Source: Hyphomicrobiales bacterium
GTDB lineage: Bacteria > Pseudomonadota > Alphaproteobacteria > Rhizobiales > JAKIUO01
Direction: 5' to 3'
Assembly (NCBI GenBank): GCA_027069645.1
Contig: JALXEI010000203.1
Span: forward strand, 1 to 15,826
DNA: 15,826 bases
Each line of letters opens with the position of its first letter. Position 1 is the stretch's first letter. The position numbers were made by a program, and so were the translations under genes. Positions 1 to 6,519 of this stretch are shown in pieces. The notes beneath the pieces were generated by a model. It did no database searches, was not told where the DNA came from, and was given only the letters and a program-made list of their open reading frames with translations.

Positions 1-611
1 CCCGTGTCCCTACCGGTCTGCAAATCGGCTATGGTGTTAAAACAGCCGCGACTTCGCGCATTATGAGCCAGGGAAGTCTTCAATCAACCGACAAGGAATT
101 CGACGTCGCCATTAAAGGAGAAGGCTTTTTGCGCATAACCCTTCCGGATGGCACCACCGGTTACACAAGAGACGGCTCCCTTGAACTTGACGCCAATGGC
201 AATCTTGTCACGCTTGACGGTTACCTCGTCGATCCCAATATTACCGTTCCGGCCAATGCCAAAGCGGTATCGATCAGCAAGGAAGGTGTTGTTGAAGCAA
301 CCATAGACGGGCAGACCGCGGCCACAAATCTTGGCCAGTTACAACTGGCGCGCTTCGCTAACAAATCCGGACTTTCTGCCATAGGCGACAACCTGTTTTT
401 GCAGACACCTGCCAGCGGTGAACCTGTAGTCGGCGCGCCCGGGGATGACGGTTTCGGGACTGTCCTGCAACGTTATCTCGAAACGTCCAATGTCAACGCT
501 GTCGCCGAATTGTCCGACCTGATTGCCGCCCAGCGCGCCTATGAAATGAACGCCAAGGTCATCAGTTCCTCTGACGAGATGATGCAGACAACTTCCAACA
601 TCCTTCGATAG
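1..611 (+). CDS. flgG: Flagellar distal-rod protein FlgG, 3' part (5' end outside window)
   Basis: FlgG builds the distal rod of the flagellar basal body, linking motor to hook across the periplasm and outer membrane. The reading frame is open from base 3, giving about 202 residues of a family usually near 260, so only the N-terminal quarter is missing. The first visible residues read RVPTGLQIGYGVKTAATS, typical of FlgG just after its N-terminal helix. The C-terminal helix carries the hallmark SNVNAVAELSDLIAAQRAYE and ends MMQTTSNILR, as rod and hook proteins do. The stop lies 23 bases before flgA, in the usual alphaproteobacterial flgF-flgG-flgA-flgH order. FlgF and the hook protein share the terminal motif, but the fit and the neighbours point to FlgG. 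Confidence 0.96.
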   Translation, partial: RVPTGLQIGYGVKTAATSRIMSQGSLQSTDKEFDVAIKGEGFLRITLPDGTTGYTRDGSLELDANGNLVTLDGYLVDPNITVPANAKAVSISKEGVVEATIDGQTAATNLGQLQLARFANKSGLSAIGDNLFLQTPASGEPVVGAPGDDGFGTVLQRYLETSNVNAVAELSDLIAAQRAYEMNAKVISSSDEMMQTTSNILR

Positions 612-634
612 ATATAACAGGAGTGGGATGAAAC

Positions 635-1645
635 ATGATCCGCCCTCGTCTGACTGAACCCTGTTGTCGCGCGCTGAATGATTATTTCATTCTCCTGGTC
701 GCAATAATCACACTTTCCTGCCTGGCCTCCTTGCCGATCAGGGCCGCAACAAACGCACCTCGCCTGAAGCAAATTGTCGAAGTGGACGGCCCACTCGTCA
801 CCCTCGGCGATCTGTTCTCGAATGCGGGCGAAAATGGCCATGTTGCCGTTTTCCGCTCTCCTGCACCGGGAACGACCGGACGTGTCTCAACGGCCCGTGT
901 TCTGGCCGCTGCCAAAAAACACAATCTTGTTCAGAAAAACCATCCGACTTTCGAAATGGTTACGATATCGCGTTCCAGCCGGGTTGTCCGGATAGAGGAA
1001 CTCGAAAAACTGATTCGCCAACGGCTTGATGATCGGTACCCCCGCATCAAAGGCAGACGCAAACTGATCATTCGCCTGCCGCGCGCGCTCGAAAATCTTC
1101 ATTATGACAAAAAAGTCCAGGGGGAGTTAAACCTGTCACATTTTGACTGGTCTGCTGCATCGGAACGATTCATCGCCCGGTTTTCACTGGCGGACAGCCA
1201 TCTGGACCCTGTTGTTATCAAAGGAACAGCCCGGTTGATGGTGGAGACCGGCGTCGCCGCGCGGGACATCCCCCGCGGAACCGCAATAAGCCAGCGTGAC
1301 ATTGAACTCAAATACATAAAATATAATCCTCGTCAGAGCAGCCCGGCTCCTGCTCTTGAGGAAATGATCGGGCTTGTTGCCCGTCGACGACTGCAACAGG
1401 GCAGACAGATCAATCGTTCCGACCTTGAAAAGCCCCGAATTATTCGCAAGAACCAGCTTGTCACCATATTGCTGGAGATGCCCGGACTTGTTTTGCGCAC
1501 CGAAGGCAAGGCTCTGGCCGATGCCGTAAAGGGGGACAGTGTCAGAATCCTTAACACGCGGTCAAAGCGCATCATTCACGCAACCGCCATTGCCGACGGC
1601 CTCGTCAGCGTTTCCCCCAAACACAGCGACAATTCCGGCAGCTAG
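635..1645 (+). CDS. flgA: Flagellar P-ring assembly chaperone FlgA
   Basis: FlgA is a periplasmic chaperone that helps FlgI polymerise into the P ring around the rod. The 336-residue product starts with an arginine-containing leader and a hydrophobic segment (about residues 17-37, ending SLPIRA) that fits a Sec signal peptide. The C-terminal third, from about residue 205 (GVAARDIPRGTAIS) to about 328, is the SAF domain seen in FlgA and in antifreeze or pilus-assembly relatives: ARDIPRGT, then LVARRRLQQGRQINRSDLEKP, then VRILNTRS. AGGAG at 619-623 lies 11 bases before the chosen ATG; another ATG at 628 runs into a stop within ten codons. It follows flgG by 23 bases and precedes flgH by 50, so co-transcription is likely. 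Confidence 0.95.
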   Translation: MIRPRLTEPCCRALNDYFILLVAIITLSCLASLPIRAATNAPRLKQIVEVDGPLVTLGDLFSNAGENGHVAVFRSPAPGTTGRVSTARVLAAAKKHNLVQKNHPTFEMVTISRSSRVVRIEELEKLIRQRLDDRYPRIKGRRKLIIRLPRALENLHYDKKVQGELNLSHFDWSAASERFIARFSLADSHLDPVVIKGTARLMVETGVAARDIPRGTAISQRDIELKYIKYNPRQSSPAPALEEMIGLVARRRLQQGRQINRSDLEKPRIIRKNQLVTILLEMPGLVLRTEGKALADAVKGDSVRILNTRSKRIIHATAIADGLVSVSPKHSDNSGS

Positions 1646-1695
1646 CCTCGCGCCACAACAGATCCTCATTTTCCAATGAGTACGGATTTATCCCT

Positions 1696-2448
1696 ATGAA
1701 ACCGATGATACATATAATTGCAGCCGCACAGATTTTATTGATCCTGATGCTTTCCGGATGCACCAATACAGACCGTCTTGCCGAAATCGGCAAGGCACCT
1801 CCCCTGAGCCGCATTGGCAATCCGGTCAACAAACCGGGCTATCGTCCGGTGAGCCTGCCGATGCCCGCGCCTGAAAAGGCAAAATACAATGCCAATTCCC
1901 TGTGGCGTAGCGGATCGCGGTCTTTTTTCAAGGACCAGCGCGCGATGAAAGTCGGCGATATCCTGACCGTTATCGTTGAAATTACCGACAAGGCCAAAAT
2001 TGACAACACCACTGCGCGTAACCGCGTTGCAGCAAAGAGCCTTGGCATCGACAAACTCGGAGGTTTCGAAGTGCTGGCCAAAAAGGTTCTGCCCGGTGGT
2101 GCTGACATGTCGAAACTGGTCGGAATTGATTCTACAACCTCGAATTCGGGTACCGGCTCTGTCAATCGCACCGAGAAGCTGGCCACCAAAATTGCCGCCG
2201 TCGTCACTCAAAAACTCCCCAATGGCAATCTGGTCATTGAAGGACGGCAGGAAATACGCGTCAATTATGAAGTTCGGGAAATGATGATTGCCGGGATCGT
2301 ACGCCCGGAAGATATTTCAGCACGGAACCGTATTCATATCTCGAAGATTGCCGAAGCCCGGGTGTCCTACGGGGGGCGCGGACATATATCAGATGTGCAG
2401 AGACCACCGGCCGGACAGGAAGCTCTCGATATTTTGTTGCCATTCTAG
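1696..2448 (+). CDS. flgH: Flagellar L-ring lipoprotein FlgH
   Basis: FlgH forms the outer-membrane L ring, the bushing through which the rod passes. The protein is 250 residues. It has a short hydrophobic leader ending in a lipobox LSGC with Cys22 as the lipidated residue, so it should be cleaved by signal peptidase II. The body has the family blocks SLWRSGSRSFFKDQRAMKVG (about 71-90), the DILTVIVEITDKA strand, and a C-terminal stretch including NGNLVIEGRQEIRVNYE and RPEDISARN, with the end close to the usual FlgH C-terminus. No good ribosome-binding site stands before the ATG. A seven-codon open frame from ATG 1676 ends in TGA overlapping the flgH start. It is the last gene before a strong terminator. 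Confidence 0.96.
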   Translation: MKPMIHIIAAAQILLILMLSGCTNTDRLAEIGKAPPLSRIGNPVNKPGYRPVSLPMPAPEKAKYNANSLWRSGSRSFFKDQRAMKVGDILTVIVEITDKAKIDNTTARNRVAAKSLGIDKLGGFEVLAKKVLPGGADMSKLVGIDSTTSNSGTGSVNRTEKLATKIAAVVTQKLPNGNLVIEGRQEIRVNYEVREMMIAGIVRPEDISARNRIHISKIAEARVSYGGRGHISDVQRPPAGQEALDILLPF

Positions 2449-2475
2449 GTGTAAAATCCCACCGTGAACACACAT

Positions 2476-2506
2476 AAAAAGGTGCCCGAACAAGGCACCT
2501 TTTTTT
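2476..2506. terminator. Bidirectional intrinsic terminator between flgH and dksA
   Basis: An 11-bp perfect stem, AAAAAGGTGCC (2476-2486) with GGCACCTTTTT (2494-2504), encloses a 7-base loop and is followed on the plus strand by a run of seven T (2500-2506). Read on the minus strand, the same stem is followed by five T. It lies between the convergent ends of flgH and dksA and can end both transcripts. Confidence 0.9.
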
Positions 2507-2549
2507 ATACACTGATTCAATCTCTTTTCAGCCGTAATATGATCAGAAC

Positions 2550-2996
2550 CTAGTTACGGAATATCTTTTCCTTGCGTTCGTGGCGCTCCTGGGCTTCGAT
2601 ACTCAGCGTTGCGATTGGTCGTGCCTCAAGCCTCTTGAGACCAATGGGTTCGCCGGTCTCCATACAATACCCGTAAGTGCCATTCTCTATGCGCTCCAGA
2701 GCCTCATCAATCTTGCCGATCAGTTTGCGTTGCCGGTCTCGCGCCCGAAGTTCAAGGGATTTATCCGTTTCAGCAGACGCCCTGTCAGCATTTTCGGAGT
2801 ACTGGCTGGAATCATCATGCAGGGATTGCAGTGTATCCCGGTTGGCTCTCAGAATATCCTCTTTCCAGTTTTCCAGCTTTTTCCTGAAATAGGCCAGTTG
2901 ACGTTTGTTCATGAATTCTTCCTGATCAGACGGCACATAACTTTCTGAATGGCCGGATGCAGATTTTTTTTTATCAGCCTCAACCTTATGCAGCAT
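2550..2996 (-). CDS. dksA: DksA-type RNA polymerase-binding transcription factor, single-cysteine form
   Basis: DksA binds the RNA polymerase secondary channel and, with ppGpp, resets transcription of rRNA and many other promoters. From ATG 2996 the product is 148 residues. AAGGGG stands 7 bases upstream, which is why I prefer this start to an in-frame upstream one at 3065 (171 residues). Visible are the coiled-coil (about 35-105) with the tip motif NADRAS (Asp71, Ala73) and LELRARDRQRKL, then the zinc-finger region beginning YGYCMETGEPIG. Of the four zinc cysteines of E. coli DksA only the first is present (Cys111); the others align with Thr, Ser and Ala. Zinc-independent DksA proteins of this kind are known in alphaproteobacteria such as Rhodobacter sphaeroides. 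It sits between flagellar genes and ends at a shared terminator with flgH. Confidence 0.92.
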   Translation of the reverse strand: MLHKVEADKKKSASGHSESYVPSDQEEFMNKRQLAYFRKKLENWKEDILRANRDTLQSLHDDSSQYSENADRASAETDKSLELRARDRQRKLIGKIDEALERIENGTYGYCMETGEPIGLKRLEARPIATLSIEAQERHERKEKIFRN

Positions 2997-3314
2997 TGTC
3001 AATCCCCTTGGCATTATGGTTTTACCCATTGCTTCAAGTCCCACAATCTTGCCAGTATCACACATACGGGCTTTTGCCTGATACAGCGAAATTCACGCCG
3101 GTTCCATGCCACGTTCTACAGGATAAACGGCTATCCTTTCAAGGCGAACAATGACTTGATCCGCATACCTGTTTTCACTTTATCAGTCGTATGTGACAGA
3201 AAGAACAAAAAACAGGGCAAGATTATGTATGCATTGGGATAATATAGGGGCTGCCAACAGGCCAAGCCAAACCGTGCAGAAAAGTTAACATGGGGGAGCG
3301 TAACAAATGACCGC
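2997..3314 (-). promoter_or_regulatory. 318-bp upstream region of dksA, candidate promoter and leader stem
   Basis: No convincing gene lies here. On the minus strand a possible promoter has TTGGCT (3270-3265) 18 bases before TATATT (3246-3241), which would give a leader of about 240 bases. Inside that leader, CCTGTTTT and AAAACAGG (3209-3216 and 3168-3175) could pair across a 33-base loop, and a small AGGATA/TATCCT hairpin lies at 3120-3137. I see no terminator after fliX, so readthrough from fliX into dksA is possible. The promoter call is by eye only. Confidence 0.3.
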
Positions 3315-3764
3315 TCACCAGGGATGTTTGCGCCTGTTTTGGTCGAATTTTGCCAGTTCAACCCGCGCCCGCAGCTCGATATGATCAAGAATATTCATTA
3401 ATGCAGGGTCTTCTGCCTTTGATCCCTGCCTGTTTACCAGTGCGGCAAGGTTTAAAAGTTTGCGACGCGAAACACTCCCGGACAGCACATCCAGTTTCAA
3501 ATCGTCAAGCGCATCAAGAATTCCAAATCCCCGATCAACAACTTCCGACTGGTGCGCACCGACAGCTTCCCCCTGGACCGCAAGCAGTGTTGATATATCG
3601 CCAATCGACGCGGGCTTGCCAATCTTTACACTGGACGCCATGTTTGCTGTATCCGCGTTTTCATCGATAGAAAAAACATCACTGTCGCCAGACAGATTGT
3701 TTTTCCCTGATATTTTACGCTTTGTGGCAACCGGTCTGCTATTCGTTATTTTCATTCCCTGCAT
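3315..3764 (-). CDS. fliX: Flagellar assembly regulator FliX
   Basis: FliX is an alphaproteobacterial protein that in Caulobacter couples completion of early basal-body assembly to the activator FlbD and so to late flagellar genes. The product is 149 residues, close to the family size. The N-terminal 50 residues are polar and poorly conserved. The C-terminal two thirds show the family pattern: LLAVQ (60-64), RGFGILDALDDLKLDVLSG (about 78-96), a leucine-rich segment with VNRQG, and ILDHIELRARVELAKF (125-140). ATG 3764 has GATGAG just upstream. An alternative ATG at 3755 (MKITNS, matching the family's usual MKV-type start) is nearly contiguous with an AGGG. The gene is divergent from flgI, the arrangement known from Caulobacter, and in line with dksA. 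Confidence 0.9.
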   Translation of the reverse strand: MQGMKITNSRPVATKRKISGKNNLSGDSDVFSIDENADTANMASSVKIGKPASIGDISTLLAVQGEAVGAHQSEVVDRGFGILDALDDLKLDVLSGSVSRRKLLNLAALVNRQGSKAEDPALMNILDHIELRARVELAKFDQNRRKHPW

Positions 3765-3810
3765 CCCGTCTCATCCAAATGCTGTCCCCGGTCAGAATTG
3801 CCGGATCGCA

Positions 3811-3825
3811 TTAACAGCAGGTAAA
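3811..3825 (-). promoter_or_regulatory. Near-match CtrA box in the fliX-flgI divergent region
   Basis: The 238-bp gap 3765-4002 must hold the promoters of both fliX and flgI. At 3811-3825 the plus strand reads TTAA-CAGCAGG-TAAA, seven of eight fixed bases of the CtrA pattern TTAA-N7-TTAA, 47 bases upstream of the fliX start. CtrA control of early flagellar genes is established in Caulobacter. I could not find a clean -10/-35 pair for either gene. Confidence 0.3.
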
Positions 3826-4002
3826 GGCCGGGTAAATATTGCCGGTCAACGGGCAAGACACTACCTTTTCCTTTTCGAACGGATATCCTCATATATTGTT
3901 TTTCGCAATTGTTACAATGCCTTACGAATGACGTATCGACTGGCATGATCCTTGTAACCAAAAGTCCAATAAATGTGGCATGTCAGATAGTGGAGTGCTG
4001 TT

Positions 4003-5157
4003 GTGCAATCTTCCCGCTTTTCAGTAAAGACCCTGATCGCCAGGGTTCTGTTTTTTGTCGGAATGGTTACTTTTACAACCGTTTTTCTGATGGTGATTTA
4101 TGCGCCTGTTGTCGATGCATCCTCCAGAATAAAGGATCTGGTTGATATCGAGGGCATACGCGAAAACCAGCTTGTCGGTTACGGACTCGTTGTCGGGCTC
4201 AATGGAACCGGTGACAAGCTCAACAATTCGCCGTTTACGCGACAAAGCCTTGAATCGATGCTGGAGCGCCTCGGTGTCAATACCAGGGACAGTAATTTGA
4301 GAACAAAAAACGTGGCCGCAGTCATGGTTACGGCAAATCTGCCGCCCTTTGCGACGCATGGCACGCGTATCGACGTGACTGTCAGTGCGCTTGGCGATGC
4401 CAGCAGTCTGCAAGGCGGGACATTGCTTGTAACGCCATTGAAAGGCGCGAACGGAGAGGTTTTTGCCGTGGGTCAGGGTTCTGTTGCGATAGCCGGTTTC
4501 AAGGCGCAGGGAGACGCTGCATCAATCACGCGCGGCGTACCAACGGTCGGCCGTATCTCCAACGGGGCGATTATTGAACGGGAGATCAGGCACCAGCTCG
4601 GGAAGCAGCGCAGCATGCGACTGGCATTGCGCAACCCGGATCTGACAACAGCGAGAAGAATCGCCACGGCCATCAACGCCTTTCGCGGGGAAGATATCGC
4701 AAGAGCTGTCGATCCATCCACGGTACGCCTCGCTCCCGGTGATAAATATACAGACATTATCAACCTTTTGACGGAAATCGAACAGCTTTATGTGGAACCG
4801 GACCAGAAAGCGCGTGTTGTTATTGATGAACGGACAGGCATTATTGTCATGGGAAGGGATGTCAGAGTCTCCACAGTCGCTGTTGCGCAGGGAAATCTGA
4901 CCGTAACCATATCCGAACAACCGCAGGTGTCCCAGCCCGCCCCTCTGAGTGACGGCGTGACAACAACCGTGCCGCGTACACGTATAAATGTAAATGATCA
5001 GGGCGAGCGTAAACTTGGCATTATCCGTAACGGGGTCAATTTGCGTCAGCTTGTCAATGGTCTGAATGCGCTGGGTATCGGGCCGCGGGATATGATTTCA
5101 ATTCTCCAGGCCATAAAAGCTGCCGGCGCATTGCAGGCTGAAATAGAGGTGCTCTAG
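4003..5157 (+). CDS. flgI: Flagellar P-ring protein FlgI
   Basis: FlgI monomers assemble with FlgA's help into the periplasmic P ring at the peptidoglycan layer. The 384-residue product begins with a long leader whose hydrophobic core (about 17-36) ends VVDA-SS, a plausible signal-peptidase I site near residue 39. The mature protein starts RIKDLVDIEGIRENQLVGYG, the strongest FlgI signature. It continues with LVVGLNGTGD, NVAAVMVTANLPPFA, GTRIDVTVSALGDASSLQGG and the C-terminal PRDMISILQAIKAAGALQAE. The start is GTG, chosen because GGAG at 3992-3995 lies 7 bases upstream and the signal peptide then follows. flgJ begins 4 bases after the stop, so the two are surely co-transcribed. Confidence 0.97.
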   Translation: MQSSRFSVKTLIARVLFFVGMVTFTTVFLMVIYAPVVDASSRIKDLVDIEGIRENQLVGYGLVVGLNGTGDKLNNSPFTRQSLESMLERLGVNTRDSNLRTKNVAAVMVTANLPPFATHGTRIDVTVSALGDASSLQGGTLLVTPLKGANGEVFAVGQGSVAIAGFKAQGDAASITRGVPTVGRISNGAIIEREIRHQLGKQRSMRLALRNPDLTTARRIATAINAFRGEDIARAVDPSTVRLAPGDKYTDIINLLTEIEQLYVEPDQKARVVIDERTGIIVMGRDVRVSTVAVAQGNLTVTISEQPQVSQPAPLSDGVTTTVPRTRINVNDQGERKLGIIRNGVNLRQLVNGLNALGIGPRDMISILQAIKAAGALQAEIEVL

Positions 5158-5161
5158 ACTT

Positions 5162-5482
5162 ATGACGATTACATCACCCCTGACACCGGTTCTGGAAAAA
5201 CAGCCAGAGTTGCAGACGAATAACCTGTCCGGCGTCACAAAATCGCAAAAAGCCGCACGACAGGCCGCAGAGGAATTTGAACAGAATTTTCTGACAACCA
5301 TGCTTGAAAGCATGTTTGAAGGACTGAAAACCGATGCGCCATTCGGGGGCGGTCATGCAGAACAACAGTTTCGATCCGTACTTCTCGGGGAATATGCAAA
5401 AGATATGGCCAAAAGTGGCGGGATAGGCATTGCAGATGAAGTCTATCGCGAAATTATTGCCATACAGGAAGGTAAAGTGTGA
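5162..5482 (+). CDS. flgJ: Rod-binding protein, FlgJ N-terminal type
   Basis: FlgJ caps the growing rod in the periplasm. Only the rod-binding domain is present: 106 residues with AARQAAEEFEQNFLTTMLES (about 31-50), FGGGHAEQQFRSVLLGEYAK and the closing GIGIADEVYREI. The muramidase domain fused to it in enteric bacteria is absent, as is normal in alphaproteobacteria; peptidoglycan opening must be done by another enzyme not seen here. It starts 4 bases after flgI and its TGA stop overlaps the next ATG, so translation of flgI, flgJ and flgN is likely coupled. No signal peptide is visible, as expected for a protein exported through the flagellar type III system. Confidence 0.92.
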   Translation: MTITSPLTPVLEKQPELQTNNLSGVTKSQKAARQAAEEFEQNFLTTMLESMFEGLKTDAPFGGGHAEQQFRSVLLGEYAKDMAKSGGIGIADEVYREIIAIQEGKV

Positions 5483-5979
5483 TGATTGATGACCTGATAA
5501 ACCAGACCGGCATGATTGATGCCCCTTCTCACCTGGAGCATCCGCAGCAGGCAGAAGACCTGTGCACACGCATCCTTCAGACAAGCGCCGAACTCATTTG
5601 CGAACTGGAGCGCGAAACCGAGCTTCTTCGCAAGGGAGAAACACAACAGATTGCATCGCTGGCAGCAAGGAAGACCTCTCTGTCTACAACATTGATGAGG
5701 GACATGACGGTCCTGAATGCCAATGCAAAATATATCAGTACAGTTGTTCCCGATCAGATTGAAGTCCTCAGGGATCAGCACGCTCAATTCCGGCGTTCGT
5801 TGCAGATCAATCAGGATGCCCTTGGTGCCGTCAAGGCGATATCGGAAAATCTCTTGCGTACCATATCACAAGCCGCCGGAACGACACGGCAGGGGCCGGA
5901 AACCTATGGTCAAACAGCCTCGATGGCCAGTACCGCAACATCAAGGCCGACGGCCATTTCCGTCAATCGTTCATTGTAA
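5482..5979 (+). CDS. flgN: FlgN-like flagellar export chaperone
   Basis: FlgN-type proteins are small cytoplasmic chaperones for the hook-filament junction proteins FlgK and FlgL. The 165-residue product has long helices with heptad character (about 20-130): LICELERETELLRKGE, QIASLAARKTSLSTTLMRDM and a final NLLRTISQAAG, followed by a polar Ser/Thr/Ala tail of about 35 residues. Similarity to FlgN is by overall pattern; the family is poorly conserved, so the symbol is less certain than for neighbours. ATG 5482 overlaps the flgJ stop (TGATG). A GTG one codon earlier is possible, but AGGAAGG upstream fits both. It is the last gene of the flgI block. Confidence 0.78.
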   Translation: MIDDLINQTGMIDAPSHLEHPQQAEDLCTRILQTSAELICELERETELLRKGETQQIASLAARKTSLSTTLMRDMTVLNANAKYISTVVPDQIEVLRDQHAQFRRSLQINQDALGAVKAISENLLRTISQAAGTTRQGPETYGQTASMASTATSRPTAISVNRSL

Positions 5980-6010
5980 AGAGCAGCATCCCAAAGATCA
6001 GTCGGGTTCC

Positions 6011-6100
6011 GCCGGTAAGGTGCCACGGGAAGTCAATTCAATAACAGGGATCAGATTCGCGCGTACCCCTGTTGTATTGCAATTTCCCGTCATTACCGGC
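6011..6100 (+). repeat. Long imperfect inverted repeat downstream of flgN
   Basis: The flgN-flagellin gap (5980-6519, 540 bp) begins with a 90-base foldback. GCCGGTAA (6011-6018) pairs with TTACCGGC (6093-6100), ACGGGAA (6025-6031) with TTCCCGT (6084-6090), CAAT (6039-6042) with ATTG (6076-6079), and AACAGGG (6043-6049) with CCCTGTT (6067-6073), leaving a 17-base apex loop. No T run follows, so it is not a simple terminator. It could be part of a structured RNA, or a decayed miniature transposable element. Confidence 0.7.
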
Positions 6101-6145
6101 CGGACTGTAGTTCCCCCATGCAGTCGGTCAGTCTTTCGTTTTTTT

Positions 6146-6175
6146 GCCGAAAACCGATTTCTATCGGAATTCGGC
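6146..6175 (+). repeat. Symmetric hairpin in the flgN-flagellin gap
   Basis: GCCGAA-AA-CCGAT (6146-6158), loop TTCT, ATCGG-AA-TTCGGC (6163-6175): 11 base pairs with one symmetric AA/AA internal loop. A run of seven T (6139-6145) precedes it and none follows on either strand, so it does not look like an intrinsic terminator in either direction. Confidence 0.65.
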
Positions 6176-6209
6176 CAATTGTAACCGAATTGTTGCTTCC
6201 TGGTGTATT

Positions 6210-6256
6210 CCGGAAGCATTCCGACCGTTCCGGGATGCTTCCGGTTTCCCTTTTCC
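6210..6256 (+). terminator. Probable terminator hairpin before flagellin gene
   Basis: CCGGAAGCAT (6210-6219) pairs perfectly with ATGCTTCCGG (6235-6244), extended inward by a T-G and two C-G pairs, with a 9-base loop. It is followed by TTTCCCTTTTCC, a pyrimidine tract that is T-rich but interrupted. It would stop transcription from the flgI-flgJ-flgN block, 230 bases after flgN, or end a small RNA covering 6011-6244. Confidence 0.6.
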
Positions 6257-6437
6257 TGTACCGCAAACTCGCCGGAGATAATCGCTAAATTATTTTTTAA
6301 TTCCATCCCGCGAATAAAAACACCCGCCAACTGTTTTTATTTATAACACTATAACAATTGCTTCCCTTCTGAAATGACAGTTATCAACCCGGGGTCTTCG
6401 ACGCGAGTAGTAAAACAGAGTGCAACCTGTTTACCAA

Positions 6438-6467
6438 TTGTTCAGGCTAAGAGACTATTACTATATT
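6438..6467 (+). promoter_or_regulatory. Candidate flagellin promoter
   Basis: TTGTTC (6438-6443) and TATATT (6462-6467) with an 18-base spacer are the best sigma70-like pair before the flagellin gene, predicting a leader of roughly 45 bases. I saw no sigma54 -24/-12 element facing the gene and no CtrA box here. By eye only. Confidence 0.3.
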
Positions 6468-6519
6468 AACTGCTCCACTGGAGTGGGAGTATTTTTCAGC
6501 AGAAAAAAGGTGAACGTAA

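Noticed and set aside
2997..3065. N-terminal extension of DksA starting at 3065
   Set aside because: The 23 extra residues do not resemble DksA N-termini, and ATG 2996 has a well-placed AAGGGG upstream.
3460..3948. A 162-codon open frame antisense to fliX and across the divergent promoter gap
   Set aside because: Serine-rich shadow of fliX with no family resemblance; the gap must hold two promoters.
3941..3955. Sigma54-like TGGCAT-N5-TTGT before flgI
   Set aside because: The -24 half fits but the essential -12 GC is GT, so I do not call a sigma54 promoter.
6422..6436. Sigma54-like TGGTAA-N5-TTGC on the minus strand before flagellin
   Set aside because: Spacing and GG/GC are right, but it faces away from flagellin towards the end of flgN where no leftward gene exists.
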